Below are positions 1 through 11,533 of a stretch of 64,000 nt of DNA, piece by piece (within the stretch, counting starts at the first letter, position 1; each line of letters starts with the position of its first letter). The stretch is taken from the NCBI GenBank assembly GCA_029953675.1, contig JAMWBK010000009.1, forward strand, positions 1,612,001-1,676,000, given 5' to 3'. The DNA comes from Rhodosorus marinus. Lineage: Eukaryota; Rhodophyta; Stylonematophyceae; Stylonematales; Stylonemataceae. A program made the position numbers and the translations under genes. The notes below the pieces were generated by a model that saw nothing but the letters and a program-made list of their open reading frames with translations, was not told the DNA's origin and did not search any database.

Positions 1-3000
1 CAGCTAGTACTTGTGTTGTGCTCTTCAGGTTGTCCCGGTCACTGTCGTGTCGGGAACTGATGACAACGCCAAGCGAGCTTTTATCGATCAACTTGTGACG
101 AGCCTGCCCAGCTTACGGATCTGCAGAGTATCATTGTCTAGCAGCAACGTTGCCCGTCAGAATGGCGAAGAAACCGCAGTGGGAGAGAGCTCCGCGGGGA
201 GCGATGGAGAGAACGGACCGGCGGCAGAGGGAGAAGTTGATGAAGTCGCAGAAGAGAACGGACATGCAGAACAAGAATCAGAGGTATGTCGTTGTTGCTT
301 CTGAGATATCCACGGGCTCATGTTCTTCTGTCGCTAAGTCGTGATGGTTTCATAACAGGCGCGGGTTCCCAGTGACACCGTAGTCGATTCCTGGCATCTC
401 TGCCAGTCATTACCAAGCGCGATGCAAGTATTAGAGACCGTGTCCCAATTGGACGGTTGTGATTATGTTATCCTTGAGACAGGTAGTGACGTGTCGGAAA
501 TGAAGGAAATTGCGTCGAAGATTACGATCCTTCAGACAGCACGAGTGGATGCGTTTGTAACTGTTGTGAACGCCGAAAACTTTCTGGATGATCTGAACAT
601 AAGCACAGAAGGGGACACGGTAAGTGCGCATGTTCCGTTTTCTGTAGCATACGTAGAGCTATGCAGAAAAGCTAAGAACCCTACTCGAGAAATAGTTTGC
701 AAAGACGGAGTCGCGAAGGAATTGCTAGGCACTGTGCTTGTTTCGGCTTCCTTAATTGTTTACTCACTCCCGCATGGACGCTTTGCAGGTAAATGAGACT
801 GGGGCTGGACAGAACTTGCAAAAGGCGACGAGCTTGGTGACGTACATCGAGAGTTCGAATATTATTATCCTTACTGCTCCAAACAAGACCGCGACGAACG
901 AGTCCTTGACCCATGTTGAAGGACTGATTCGAAGCCTGAACTCTACCGTAAACATCGTCGAACTGGTGGAGGCGAGCATACTTGCTGATGAGATTGTGAA
1001 TACGAACATGTTCGACATGGCAGCTTTTGGCACAGCCGCTTCCTGGAAACGAGTACTCGCTGTGAGTAAGGGTGCGTTTGCTTGAAAATATATTAGCTAC
1101 ACCTCAGCTGGGCTGCTTGTACACGTGCTAAAAACTACGAGTTCTTCCGAATCTGTTTTTCACGCTCGGTAGAGGCTGAAGCGGAAGAGAAAACTGTGAG
1201 ACCTCTAACCAAGGACCTCAAGGACTGCACCTTTTTGTATCAAGGCAAGAGACCTTTCCATCCGCAAAGGTTTTACGATAACATAAAAGACATGAGGACA
1301 TTTGCTGGAGTCATCAGGTCAATAGGTGAGTTGCGAAGGAATTTCAGGGGAAGGATGTTCCCTCCTTACGGATCGAGTTCAGATGAGACCTTGCAGAAAT
1401 CGCTGAGTTGCTAAGTTTTTCTCGCATTGAACAGGGCAACTGTGGCTAGCCACGCGGATGAACTATCCTCTTGCATGGAATCAGGCCGGGGGGACGATAG
1501 CACTTAAGCAAGGCGAGCGATTCTGGGCCTCCGTCCCGGAAGAGAAGTGGCCAGGTGAGATTAGGGATCTTGTACTTGCGAGATGGGACGAAAGGTACGA
1601 ATGCTGCGTTGATACTTGCGCAACACCCATGCCCCGTGTGGGTTAGGCTATGACCTTGCTGATGGATAGAATGCTCTTGACGCACGAAGGTTTGGTGACA
1701 GGGAGACGGAGATTGTGTTCGTTGGGAGAAACATAGACAAGCAGAAGCTGCAAGGACTCCTGGATAGTTGCCTTCTCCAAGATGAAGAGATGGTGTTCGA
1801 AAAGGCCTGGGAAAGCTTTGACGATCCGTTTGTGAACTTCGTACCACCGGAGGATGATATTGTTCCGATCGACGAAGAGGAACCGGAAGAATTCGACCAC
1901 ACTGCCGACTCCGAGGAAGCGGCTAAAGAAGTCCCGCAAACTAGCGATGATCCTCGTCCTGAAGTTACGGAGTCCGATCCATCTATTCAGGCGAGAGCTG
2001 AGTCGGACGGAGAAACGGAGGATGCGAACATAGCGGAGGAGCTGTCGGGCTCTAACCCGCGGAGTGAAGAGGGTTCGTGCTGACGCACGTACACGTTGGG
2101 GACTCGCACATCGAGCTCTTCCAAAATTTCTGTTGGTCCGCCTATCCTGACCCAAAGGTAATGGTCTTATCGTTTACACAGGAATTGTTGAAGACGTGTC
2201 ATCGGTGCCCCTGGAATTGTTGGAACGCATTTCGGAGTTGGACTTGCGGAAAGCCGAGTCCGACCTCCGCTTGAATCCACCCAGAAAGGAGTACGATGCT
2301 TCAGATGTTGTCATTGCGTCGGGGGATCAGCGCGTAGCGGATGATATCTTGAGACAGATTCCTAACCGAGGATTAGCTGTGACTGTGGTCACTGGTTTTC
2401 TCGGGGCTGGGAAGACTAGCCTAATTAACTATATTCTAACTCAGGTGAGCTGCGGCAATTGCGACCGTCGCTTGACTTTTACGAGTCTACTTAACAAGGC
2501 TCAATTCTCCGGCTTTTCTCTGCATCGAAAAGAATCATGGCATGAAGATTGCAGTACTAGTGAACGAGTTTGGCGAGATTGACATAGACAGTCAGCTCGT
2601 TGAAACGGAATGGGCTGATGACGACGCGATCCTGCTGAACAATGGATGTATTTGCTGTACTATTAATGACTCTTTCCTCGAAGCCGTCTATCGAGTACTG
2701 AGAAAGTCTTCAATGGTGAGGCGACTTTGGAGTTTTGCGGATCGGAAAAGGAGCCAGCTCGGCGCCTTGGTTGCTGATTGTACAATCGGTTCATACGTGA
2801 CTAGGTGGACTACTTGATTGTGGAGACTACTGGAGTTGCGGACCCGGTACCGATAGTTAACTCTCTTATGACGACGGACTTGGAGGAACTGGTATATGTG
2901 GATAGTATTGTCACGCTGGTCGATGCAGAACATTATGATCCTAGGACTCACATGAACAGCGATGCTGCTCTAAGCCAAGTTGCAGTTGCAGATATTGTAC

Positions 3001-3858
3001 GACTTCCCTACAGGGTCTGGAGCTGGATTGAACTTCTCTTTCTCACAGCGACCGTTTGTCCTCCAATCGCAGATTTTGCTGTCGAAAACTGACATCGCTT
3101 CGGAGGAGAAGGTGGAGAGCGTTGTTAAGAGCATCAACGATTTAAGGCCAGGAGCGAGGATATTGAAGAGCCAACACGGCGCCGTTCCTCTCGAAATGAT
3201 CCTGGACGTAAAACCGAAGGCTGTGTCTGAAGCTTCGGAAGTGGCGGGGAAAGTGCTTGCGGTGTACGAAGACGAGGGCCTTGATCATAGCGATTGCGAC
3301 CATGAGCATGGCCAAAGCAACCATGACCACGACCATGACCACGACCATGACGATGATTTCGATCATAACGACGAGTCGAAACCGACCCACTTTGAAACCG
3401 ACGGTTTCATGTCTACATCATTTCAGTGAGTCTGCACGGGCAGCGAGAAATTCAAGAACGAGTTTGAGCGATGGCAGCGAAGATTGACTTTCGTAATACG
3501 TGCGAATTGCGCTTAGGACATTGGAACCGTTTGATCTGGACCTGTTCTTTGCCCGGTTTCTTGACTGCTTGCCTCCTGGTGTGTTCAGATCTAAGGGCCT
3601 CTTGTATTTCAAGGGGTATCCAAAGCGCTATGTTTTCCAACTCTCGGGCAGAAGGTATCAGTTCGAGGAGGACGACTGGCCAGAGGATGTTGGGCAAAGC
3701 AACCAGGTAAGTTTTCCTTCGAGACTAGTTCTGTCAAGCACAAAACCGACGAAAGACTCAAGTTCGAGCTGGTTTCGCAGGTTGTGGTGATAGGAAGGGA
3801 TTTGGACATTGAACAGCTCAAGGGAATGCTCGAATCATGTCGTGCTAGTGCGGCATAA
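1..3858 (+). CDS. Tandem CobW/COG0523 GTPase-like protein (5' truncated by window)
   Basis: Metal-chaperone-type COG0523 protein containing two CobW units in one reading frame. Unit 1 (about 30-2072) starts VPVTVVSGTDDNAKRAFI, where a P-loop GFLGAGKT should be, so its nucleotide site looks lost. It keeps a good CobW C-terminal domain (TFLYQGKRPFHP, TFAGVIRS, WLATRMNYPLAW, FVGRNIDKQKL). Unit 2 (2182-3858) has an intact P-loop TGFLGAGKTSLINY, the metal-binding GCICCTI (CxCC), VETTGVADP, SKTD, a His/Asp-rich loop (about 3291-3370) and a second C-terminal domain ending IGRDLDIEQLKGMLESC. The units are joined by an intron at about 2073-2181. The codon across the splice reads Gly and the frame continues IVEDVSSVPLE, supporting a true fusion. 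About ten short introns; stop TAA at 3856-3858. The real start lies left of the window. Family role: GTP-dependent zinc (or other metal) delivery; the substrate here is unknown. Confidence 0.92.
3297..3372 (+). other. His/Asp-rich metal-binding loop codons
   Basis: Within unit 2 of the CobW gene, alternating CAT/CAC and GAC/GAT codons encode repeated His-Asp dipeptides (HDHDHDHDHDDDFDH). Such histidine-rich linkers between the GTPase and the C-terminal domain are common in zinc-linked COG0523 proteins. The DNA is a simple gac-cat repeat and may vary in length. Confidence 0.85.
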
Positions 3859-4036
3859 TGGCCGGGGAGAAGTTGGTTGATACTGAAACAGGACAAGTAA
3901 TTAAATGGTTGTACGCGAGTATTCGCAAGTTAAGTTTGTTGTTGAGCATGGTGTTAAAAGTTCTACATTGATCAGATGCTGTTGTTCCAGCGTTGCGGAA
4001 GTTTTGGAACCCTCGATTCACGGGCGTTCCTCTCAC

Positions 4037-4147
4037 ACTCCGCTAAAGAACACAAAAAAAAACCGTTTGCTGGAGAACAGGGAGAGCTTCCTTCGACTCC
4101 GCTAAAGAACACAAAAATTCCCCCGTTTGCTGGAGAACAGGGAGAGC
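4037..4147. repeat. Two-copy direct repeat, about 59-60 bp period
   Basis: The block beginning ACTCCGCTAAAGAACACAAA and ending GTTTGCTGGAGAACAGGG occurs at 4037-4087 and again at 4096-4147. The copies differ mainly in the A/C run in the middle. The short flank TTCCTTCGA recurs at about 4088 and 4169. The repeat sits in the 378-bp gap between the convergent 3' ends of the CobW and phosphate acetyltransferase genes. No coding role is seen. Confidence 0.9.
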
Positions 4148-4235
4148 GCTGTTCCCATACTCAGAAGTTCCTTCGAACCGGTTCCCATTAAGAGGGTTGT
4201 CCTTTCCAGCTGTATAGGAGCGAAAGATCTGGAAG

Positions 4236-7200
4236 CTACTTGGGGGTCAACGCCGAGGTGATTGCTATGGTGTTGACCACGTCCTGGACGGTTGCTCCAC
4301 GTGGGAGATCCGCGACAGGATGATCCATACCGAGTACAAGGGGACCAATAGCAGTAGCTTTGGTCGACTGCTGGACTGCCTTATACGTATTATTACCTGT
4401 GTTCAGGTCCGGGAAAATGAGAACATTAGCCCGCCCAGCAACACCATAGTTTTCACCCTTGACTTTCGTTTTCGCGACACTCGGGTTGACAGCAGCATCA
4501 TACTGGGTGGGTCCAAAAATTGGTACATTCGGTCTCTTCTCCCGCGCGAGTTTTGCGGCGGCCGTTACCTACGGAAAGGACACAACTTTTGAGACTGAGC
4601 TCTCCAATAAGCGGTTTGCGTTCCCGGCGGAGTTTCGCACGTCTAATGATTGCGGAGAATCTGGATAATCGGCTCGCCTACCTTTTCAATTTCAGGACCT
4701 TTGTTGCTGTCCCCAGTTGCGTAAGAAAGCATCGCAACCCTCGGCCGGAGGCCAACCCTTTCAGCTACATCGGAAGCACGGATAGCAATTTCCGACAACA
4801 ACGTTGAATCAGGATTTGCGTTCAGAGCGCAGTCCGCATAAATGAGGACTTCCTTATCCAGGCACATGAAGAACACTGAGGTCAGGTACTTTCCTGGTTT
4901 TAACATCAACTTCTTCGACGATAAAATCTGAGAAAAGAACCAGTCGAAAGGAAGGATTTTAGATTCTCTCGACAGCTAAGGTTCCTGACTTGTGTGCAAC
5001 GAAATTGAAAGTGCATCACGCTACCGTTCCCCTGGTCGGACGGTTGATTCCGCCAACAAATCCATCCGCATCCCCGTTCTTAACCATCATGGCTCCGTAC
5101 CAGTACGGATCCAAAAGTGTTTCACCAGCGATTTCCTCCGGAGTAGCAGGCCAGTACAGACTCTTATCAAAAATGTCCGCGTACTCGTCAAACTGGAAGG
5201 GGGGGGACAAGGACGCTCTATTCGTTCAATACCTCGCATGTAGTGTCGTCCTTTCGCAATCATCTACCTTGGGGCTCGTATGCGGATTTACAATCTCTAT
5301 GCCTCTGCTTTGCAGGCCAAGAGAAGCTATCCGCAGATTGATACCGTCAACATCCCCAAGCAATGTAAGTCGTGCGAGTTGCCGACGACACACTTCGTCG
5401 GCTGCCAACAGGATTCTATCGTCATTGACCTCGGGTACTACAATGTGGGCCTCCTTCTGCCTCGCAAGGGAGTTGACCTGGTGAAGGAACATCTTAACGG
5501 AAATGTGCTCCAGGGGTTTCTGTACGCCTGAGAGGAGTTTGTCCGTGTTGACATTCTCGTTGAACAATTTGATTGATCTTTCCACCTTCAAAATAGACAC
5601 GAGTCTCGTTCAGATTATTTAGACAGCTGAACTTTTAAGCTTGCTCAGGTCGGGCCAAGCGCGTACTTTGCCTGAGTACGCGGTCATTTTCGTTGGTAGC
5701 TGCTCCAAACGATCCACCAGCTCGAGCGGTTCGATATCTGTTTCCAGAACTGGTACCTTCATGAGCGCCATGAGAGCTGGTGTATCGCTTATCGTTTTTA
5801 GTGTGCGTTCTGTGATGTCACTACTCGACTTGCCGCTCAGAATTATCCCTCCAAGCACGCCACCTAGAATCGCGCAGAGGTCTTAGTCAATCAGCCGCTC
5901 AGTGGATACCTCCATGTCAACCTGTGCTTGCCAGTTCTTCTCGTGCTGACTTACCATATTTTCTCGTTGCGTTCAAAGAGGTGATGGCAAGAACAATGTC
6001 CACTCGGTCTTTGGCGGTAATGAGCAGAAACTTGGGAGGTGTGCCTTCTAAATCAGACTCAATCACAAACCCGTCCATATCCGCATCTATTTGATCGACC
6101 ATTGCAATAATCATTTCTTCTCTGAAGGTTGGATGCAGCAAGCTGATAGCCTCTGCAACCCGATCATTTGGCAACCTGTGATCTACGAAGAGACGGGTAC
6201 ATCCAGTTTGTGGGCATGGTAAGTCTTCTCGTTACCATCTTCAGTCGAGAGACGAGCAACGTGGGAGAACTATCCCGTTCGTACCAGGACCCTGCGCTAT
6301 CTGTTCCGTGATCATCTTCTTCAGTTCTGCCCTACTTCGATCTATCGCAACCACTGGATTGTTCTCCACTCTATCGATCATCGTATCGATTCGCTCTGAT
6401 ACGATTCTGAGATCATCTAGGAGCAGAGGTACGTCCATGCCTTTCCCCTCTCCAAAGACCAAGTTGGCTTCCAAGCCCTCCAGGATATCGCGGAACATTA
6501 TCGAACGTAGGTAGCCATCCAGCGGAATCGAACCAAGGATTGGGACCTTGGTCGCTTTTTCAACGTTGGCCTTCTCAACATCAAAGTCTGGTGCAGCACT
6601 CGGATAGCGGTTAAGGATCACTCCAAGTATGTCCGGGTTGTGTTGCTGTAGCACAAGCAGCCTTTCCGATAGCAATCGAAATTTAGTGCGCAAATCTAGC
6701 ATGTTATCAGAAAAAGAGTTCCAGCGTCTGATTTTAGGTTTCCAAGCATGTGTTGATGGGAGCCGGTGGTACCTTACCATCAGATTCAGCAATAGAAGAA
6801 TTATCTCTGCCATCGCTTACTAGTACCACGGACGCGCCGATGGCGTTTGCACAGTTCATGTTGATCTCATTATTGAGCTCCTCACTAAAGTTTGTGCTGT
6901 TGTAGCCCTCGACTACAACAAAATCGTAGTCTTTTCGGAACTCGGAGAATCTACTAGCAACCATTTCATTGAGAGTTTCGAAATCTTTCTTGTTCACCAG
7001 CCTAATCGCTTCCTCGACGCTGCATCCATTCTGGACGCCGGTGTCGAAAATTGTTTCCACAAGGCCCGTGTGCGTTTCCTTCAAAACATCAAGAACACAT
7101 GAATCAGAGCGTCGACCATTGCCAATTCCCTTGTGAGCTTGGATAGCCTATTACCGTCGGCGCACGTGAAGCGTGCTCGATTACTCGAAAGTAGCCAACA

Positions 7201-7403
7201 GACCGCTGCTTGGTCTCCATGAGTTTCATAGTCCCCAGAAGAACTGGGACAGTATTGCATCTTGTAGACGATGGCTGGAGGAATATTGAATTCCTCCCCG
7301 TCGAACCAGCAAACTCATCAGTAGAGTAACAACGACGACGAATCGTCGGAGTGAGCCGGATTTCCGTCAACCGCCAACGACCAAGCCAACGAAGGCCGAT
7401 CAT
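4236..7403 (-). CDS. pta: Phosphate acetyltransferase, long (DRTGG) type, mitochondrial
   Basis: Interconverts acetyl-CoA and acetyl phosphate. In order on the minus strand: N-terminal MIGLRWLGRWRLTEIR...RRRCYS, an arginine-rich presequence typical of mitochondria; a cobyrinate/dethiobiotin-synthase-like N-domain (VVVEGYNSTNF, ILGVILNRYPS, VPILGSIPLDGYLRS); a DRTGG regulatory domain (about 5620-6174, ITAKDRVDIVLAI, GGIILSG); and the PTA_PTB catalytic domain (about 4236-5600: IVVPEVNDDRIL, LTLLGD, GDADGFVGG, LTSVFFMC, YADCALNANP, RVAMLSYATG, GPTQYDAAVNP, VLIFPDLNTGN). ATG at 7401-7403; stop codon 4236-4238, reached after a last exon ending AITSALTPK. Several short introns. The N-domain P-loop is degenerate (SSTRCNTVPVLLG instead of a GSGKS-like loop), and the usual SGAxHTTADT substrate loop reads GGINRPTRGT. 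Convergent with the CobW gene. Confidence 0.94.
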
Positions 7404-10400
7404 CTTCGATACCAGCGATTGTAATTCAATCCTACAGTTTTTCCATCGAGTCCAGTTATTTTAAAAAAAATCAGCCTATAAGTTATTACTCGCCGACTCA
7501 CCACAACCTGTTTCAACATCGATGACTTCTTCTCCCCAAAGCCACGGATCATTCCCTTCCCCACCAATGTTTACCAAAATCGATCCATTCTGGTTTAACG
7601 GAAAATACCGGAATCTTGATACCCCAATGAGATTCTTGTTTGACCCGTTGTCACTTCACAGGATTCTCGAAGAAGATTGTGTGTCCTGAGAATCGCGGGT
7701 TGTTCCTTTTTTACGACCTGCAAGTGGTTAAGCCCACGCGAAAACGGGGGGCGGGGGGTTTATGGAGAGGTTGGGAAATAAGTGGGCAATAGAGGTGGGC
7801 AATAGGCGATTGCAGTGCGTCCATCGAACATTTGGTCAGGTGGGCAGTGGAATTTTAACGAATATCGCGGGCTTTTAGTGGGCAACGCAAAAAGGCTCTT
7901 CTGCTTGCCTTTCCTTTCTTCATGGGCAGACAAAAAGTCAGTTATGTCCGCTCCCTCGCGCTTTCCGCTTTTCGAAGCGGCGCTCGAACAGGCAGACTCT
8001 GGCGGTGAAGCGGATCTCCAGCGGGCCGCGGTGAGCGTCCCCTGCGATCATGTACCGATCGCACCTCTGCAGGTGCCTCTTGAGGCGTTCCAGTTTGTGC
8101 TTACCGGTAGGTCGAAATGCTTGCTGATCAGCATAGTCTTGATCTCGTCGTGCCGCGGATTTTGCCGCGTTGGCATCCGGAAGTTTTCCGGCCATTGCAG
8201 TGTGGCGTTATTCCTTTGTTCTTGCCATCTGTCGTAGTAGTTCTGATTCCTGGGACGATTTATCAACCACCTCAAGATCACATGTATTCAATTGAAAGGA
8301 GCATACAGTCCTCTCTTTGACAGCAGAGTATGTCAAACCATAGCCATCGGCACATTCACATTTGCAAATTTTCCGCGATTCCCGGCACTCACAGAATATA
8401 TTCAAACACGCAAGAAAAATATATGCAAACTTTATGACCAATAGAAGAGGCCTCAGGTTCACATCCACCATTCATAATCCCTTAAGAAACCCCAAATCCT
8501 TATCATTGGTAACCATTGCTCTAATAAAAGTATAAAAATAGACTATCATTCGAAATACTACTTTATACAAATTAATCTTTTCATTTTATCCAATGAATTA
8601 TCGTAAGTATATCCATTAACCAATCATTGAATTGTCCACAAATTCAGAACGGGTCCTACCCAAGATGGGCTCTAGTTTCCACGGCATAGTCGATTCTGTG
8701 CAATGAACAAGGGTTTGGAACGCGTTTTGATGTGGGTGTGGCGGACAGGGTCAACAGATACCACCTCCCGGTTGGAGTAAAGTTCTCGTTTCTACTTGGC
8801 ATGGGCAAGAGCAATTGTGAAATATTGTTTAGCTATTTTCGCGGGCCGGGCTGGCATTTCATGTCATGTGCAGCCCTACTAATAGGGTTTCCGATCACTA
8901 CGCTCCTGGTCAGAGTCGAATGTGAGAAAGATTCATGCTACCTACCTTTGGCTTTGATCTGGAGGGTGTAGGGGATTCTTATAGGTGGGCTTGATAATAA
9001 GGTGAAGCGGAGCAGAAACTGGTCTGCTCTCGAACGAGTTGCGAAGGTATTCCATTGTACGCTTGTTAATTTTTTGGTCTGTGATGCTGCTTGGTGTCAT
9101 GTCTGGCCTCACCTGACTGTAGAAGTTCCAAGAGCCGCTGTGAGTCTCCTGTGCTCGAGTTTTGCATGATGAGAAAAATCAAGTACGCCGTTAGTGCATA
9201 CTCGGTGCAGTGGGACCGTGCGTCCAAAGGTGGCGTCTGCGTTTGAATTTCCTTGCGCTACTTGCTCCGGTACAATGAATCAAATTCATTTTAGAAATAG
9301 AAACACGTCCGTTCCGTTGGGCCTCAATACCAACGTCGACGGTTTCAGTGGTTGTACAAGCTCCCTTGTCAACAACACACCCTGTGCCTTTCAATTCGCA
9401 TATAGGAGGTGACTCCAATAAATACGCACCGAAGTCGAGGCATGGCAGATCGGGATAAAAAGCTCAAAAGAGGTTCAAGCTGGGGGGGTTCGACCGCGTG
9501 GCGGTCAATTGCAAGCCGGAAACGAAACTGTCTTCATTTGCTCGTCTGAAAGAATGAAGAAAATCGTTAAGATGCTTGAAGACATGAATGGACAAGAGAG
9601 GTGTGGACCCCAGTTTAGACCATAACCCGTTCAAGAGAACGCTACTTTTCTCATTCATGAATCTGCTCTACCGAAACCAGTCAAACCCGTCGTACAAGAG
9701 GGAAGTTGCCCGTCTTCCTAACAACAAGACCTAAACTCAACCTTGGCATCTCCAACGATTGGAAGACCCGGAGAGGATAGACATGGCAAAAAAACCATCA
9801 ACCAGTCCAAATCAAAATCGATTTCCACCTTTATTTCATACTCCGATTATAACACATCCTCTAGGCCGGCGGGACACAACTCAAAAGAGTCCCCTTCCCC
9901 CACCCACCAACTCTCGGTGGCCATCAAAAATCTAATGACCCTTTTCCTGCATGAAAAAAACTACAAAAAGAAGCCAATTCCCGAGAGGAGGGAGGCGGTT
10001 TTTCCTCCTTTTTCAGAATTTATTTTGAATATTCAATGTTTGTACCAAAAAAGGAAGAAAACTGGATACATAAAAGTAAACTTTATTTTCGATTCTCCGT
10101 GTAATTCTCCTGACTGGTTTGGGTACTGATCCTACCCCTGGGTTTTTCAGTATTAGAATGAAGTATTGAATAATTTTCCTTTTTCGCAAGGATAAGTAAT
10201 CGGAGTCATAGTCGTGATCTTACCCCTTGAATATGTTGTTTGGGGAGAGACCCCTGGTAGTTGTAAGATTTCCGTTCCGCTGTCGAGCGGTTTTCGCTCG
10301 ATTGGGTTTTTGGGAAACGCGGTGGCGGAATATTGCGGTTGCTCGTTTATCAGCGACAAGCGTGTTAAATCGGGTGAGGGAGGAGCTTGAAAAATGCGGT

Positions 10401-11533
10401 AGGGGGTTGGGAGAGGCGGGACACGAGACAATACAAAGCACTTCTAAGGCTGTACTCTTCCTCATCAAATTGCGTAAAATCTTTTTGGGATTTGAGGTTT
10501 CTGTTTCCTTTCCCCGATCATCATCGTCTCTGAATGGTTAGTTGAACACATGCGCTTACTCTCGTTAAAGATAAGAAGATATGGCGAGCTAGAGCGTGTG
10601 GTAATATTATAGATCAGACTCTCTAGCCTTTGGAAACCAAATCAAAAGGCAACAAAGTCACTTCCGCAGTAGGCCTTTGTCGCCCCCGCCCGTTGGCTCG
10701 ATGGCAAATCCGTTTCGTCTAAAAGGCAAGAGCTATCCAGTTAAAATATCTGTTGAATATCTATGCAAGTTACGTATGAACGTACGTAATTGGCTAAAAA
10801 TCCAACTTGAACGAATCATATCCTCCTGAGTTCTACAGCTCTTCCTACTGGATAAACAACCTACAAAATATCCAATTATCAATAAGTACCCCTTCTATTT
10901 CAATACTTCAAGAAAATTATCATACTCGTTTTCTACGGGGAGGTGCCATGCACACCTCCCCGACAAACAAAATACAAAAAACAATGAAAATACCAATATA
11001 ATTCATCGATCCTCATCTATTTACGAGGGGTAAAAGAGATGGCCAAAACACTTACCCCTGAGATTTTTTGTCTTCGGAGTATTTCATTTGGTAGTAGTTT
11101 TGTGGAGACAATTTTTGCTTCAGCCTAAATTTTTTTATTTTGAAATAGGAGGGAAGCGTTTTGCTTCGTCGACGATTAAGATTTACACCCCCCTTTGTAA
11201 ATGATGAGGATTCAAATAACATGGATGAAGGCGGAATGGAACTCTTGTAGGAATATCATTGAAGTTAACAGTCTTCTTGTGCACGTTGGGATAGAGCGCT
11301 GCGAAGAGGGGGGGGGGGAGGAAACGGTTCGTTTGGTGAAGGGAGTGGAGTGTTGAAAGGATAAGAGTTGCTGGTTGTGGACAGGTGCGGTGGGGATTTG
11401 TAGTATTTGCGTGGTAGAGGGAGAGAACTAGAGGATCACTTCGGTGGGAAGAATGAGGTTAGAGAAGTTGGGGAGTTGAAAAAAAGTATCTCCTGAAATG
11501 AGTAGTAGGGGGCTTGTTGAGGTTGCTCACGAA
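7404..11533. other. Long sparse intergenic region
   Basis: About 4.1 kb between divergently oriented genes. Apart from the candidate at 7944-8295 I see no supported gene. The 7404-7650 stretch is C-rich (5' flank of the minus-strand pta). A block at 9190-9420 is open on both strands with several Cys codons but matches nothing I know. 10770-10789 holds a small inverted repeat (TTACGTA/TACGTAA), and 11110-11500 becomes G/T-rich ahead of the LRR-WD40 gene, with a poly-G run at about 11310. No tRNA or rRNA signature was found. Confidence 0.5.
7944..8295 (+). CDS. Candidate small two-exon gene of unknown function
   Basis: Tentative. A GC-richer island in AT-rich DNA holds ATG at 7944 (MSAPSRFPLFEAALEQAD...). 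Splicing donor G|GTAGGT at 8107 to acceptor TTGCAG at 8200 (94 nt, the usual intron size here) keeps frame and gives WRYSFVLAICRSSSDSWDDL and a stop TGA at 8293-8295, about 85 residues in all. The preceding 200 bp is G-rich on this strand, as before the other plus-strand genes. I do not recognise the product. It could be non-coding. Confidence 0.3.

Noticed and set aside
9191-9418. Cys-containing open frames on both strands
   Set aside because: Both strands open over the same interval with no recognisable family or splice context.
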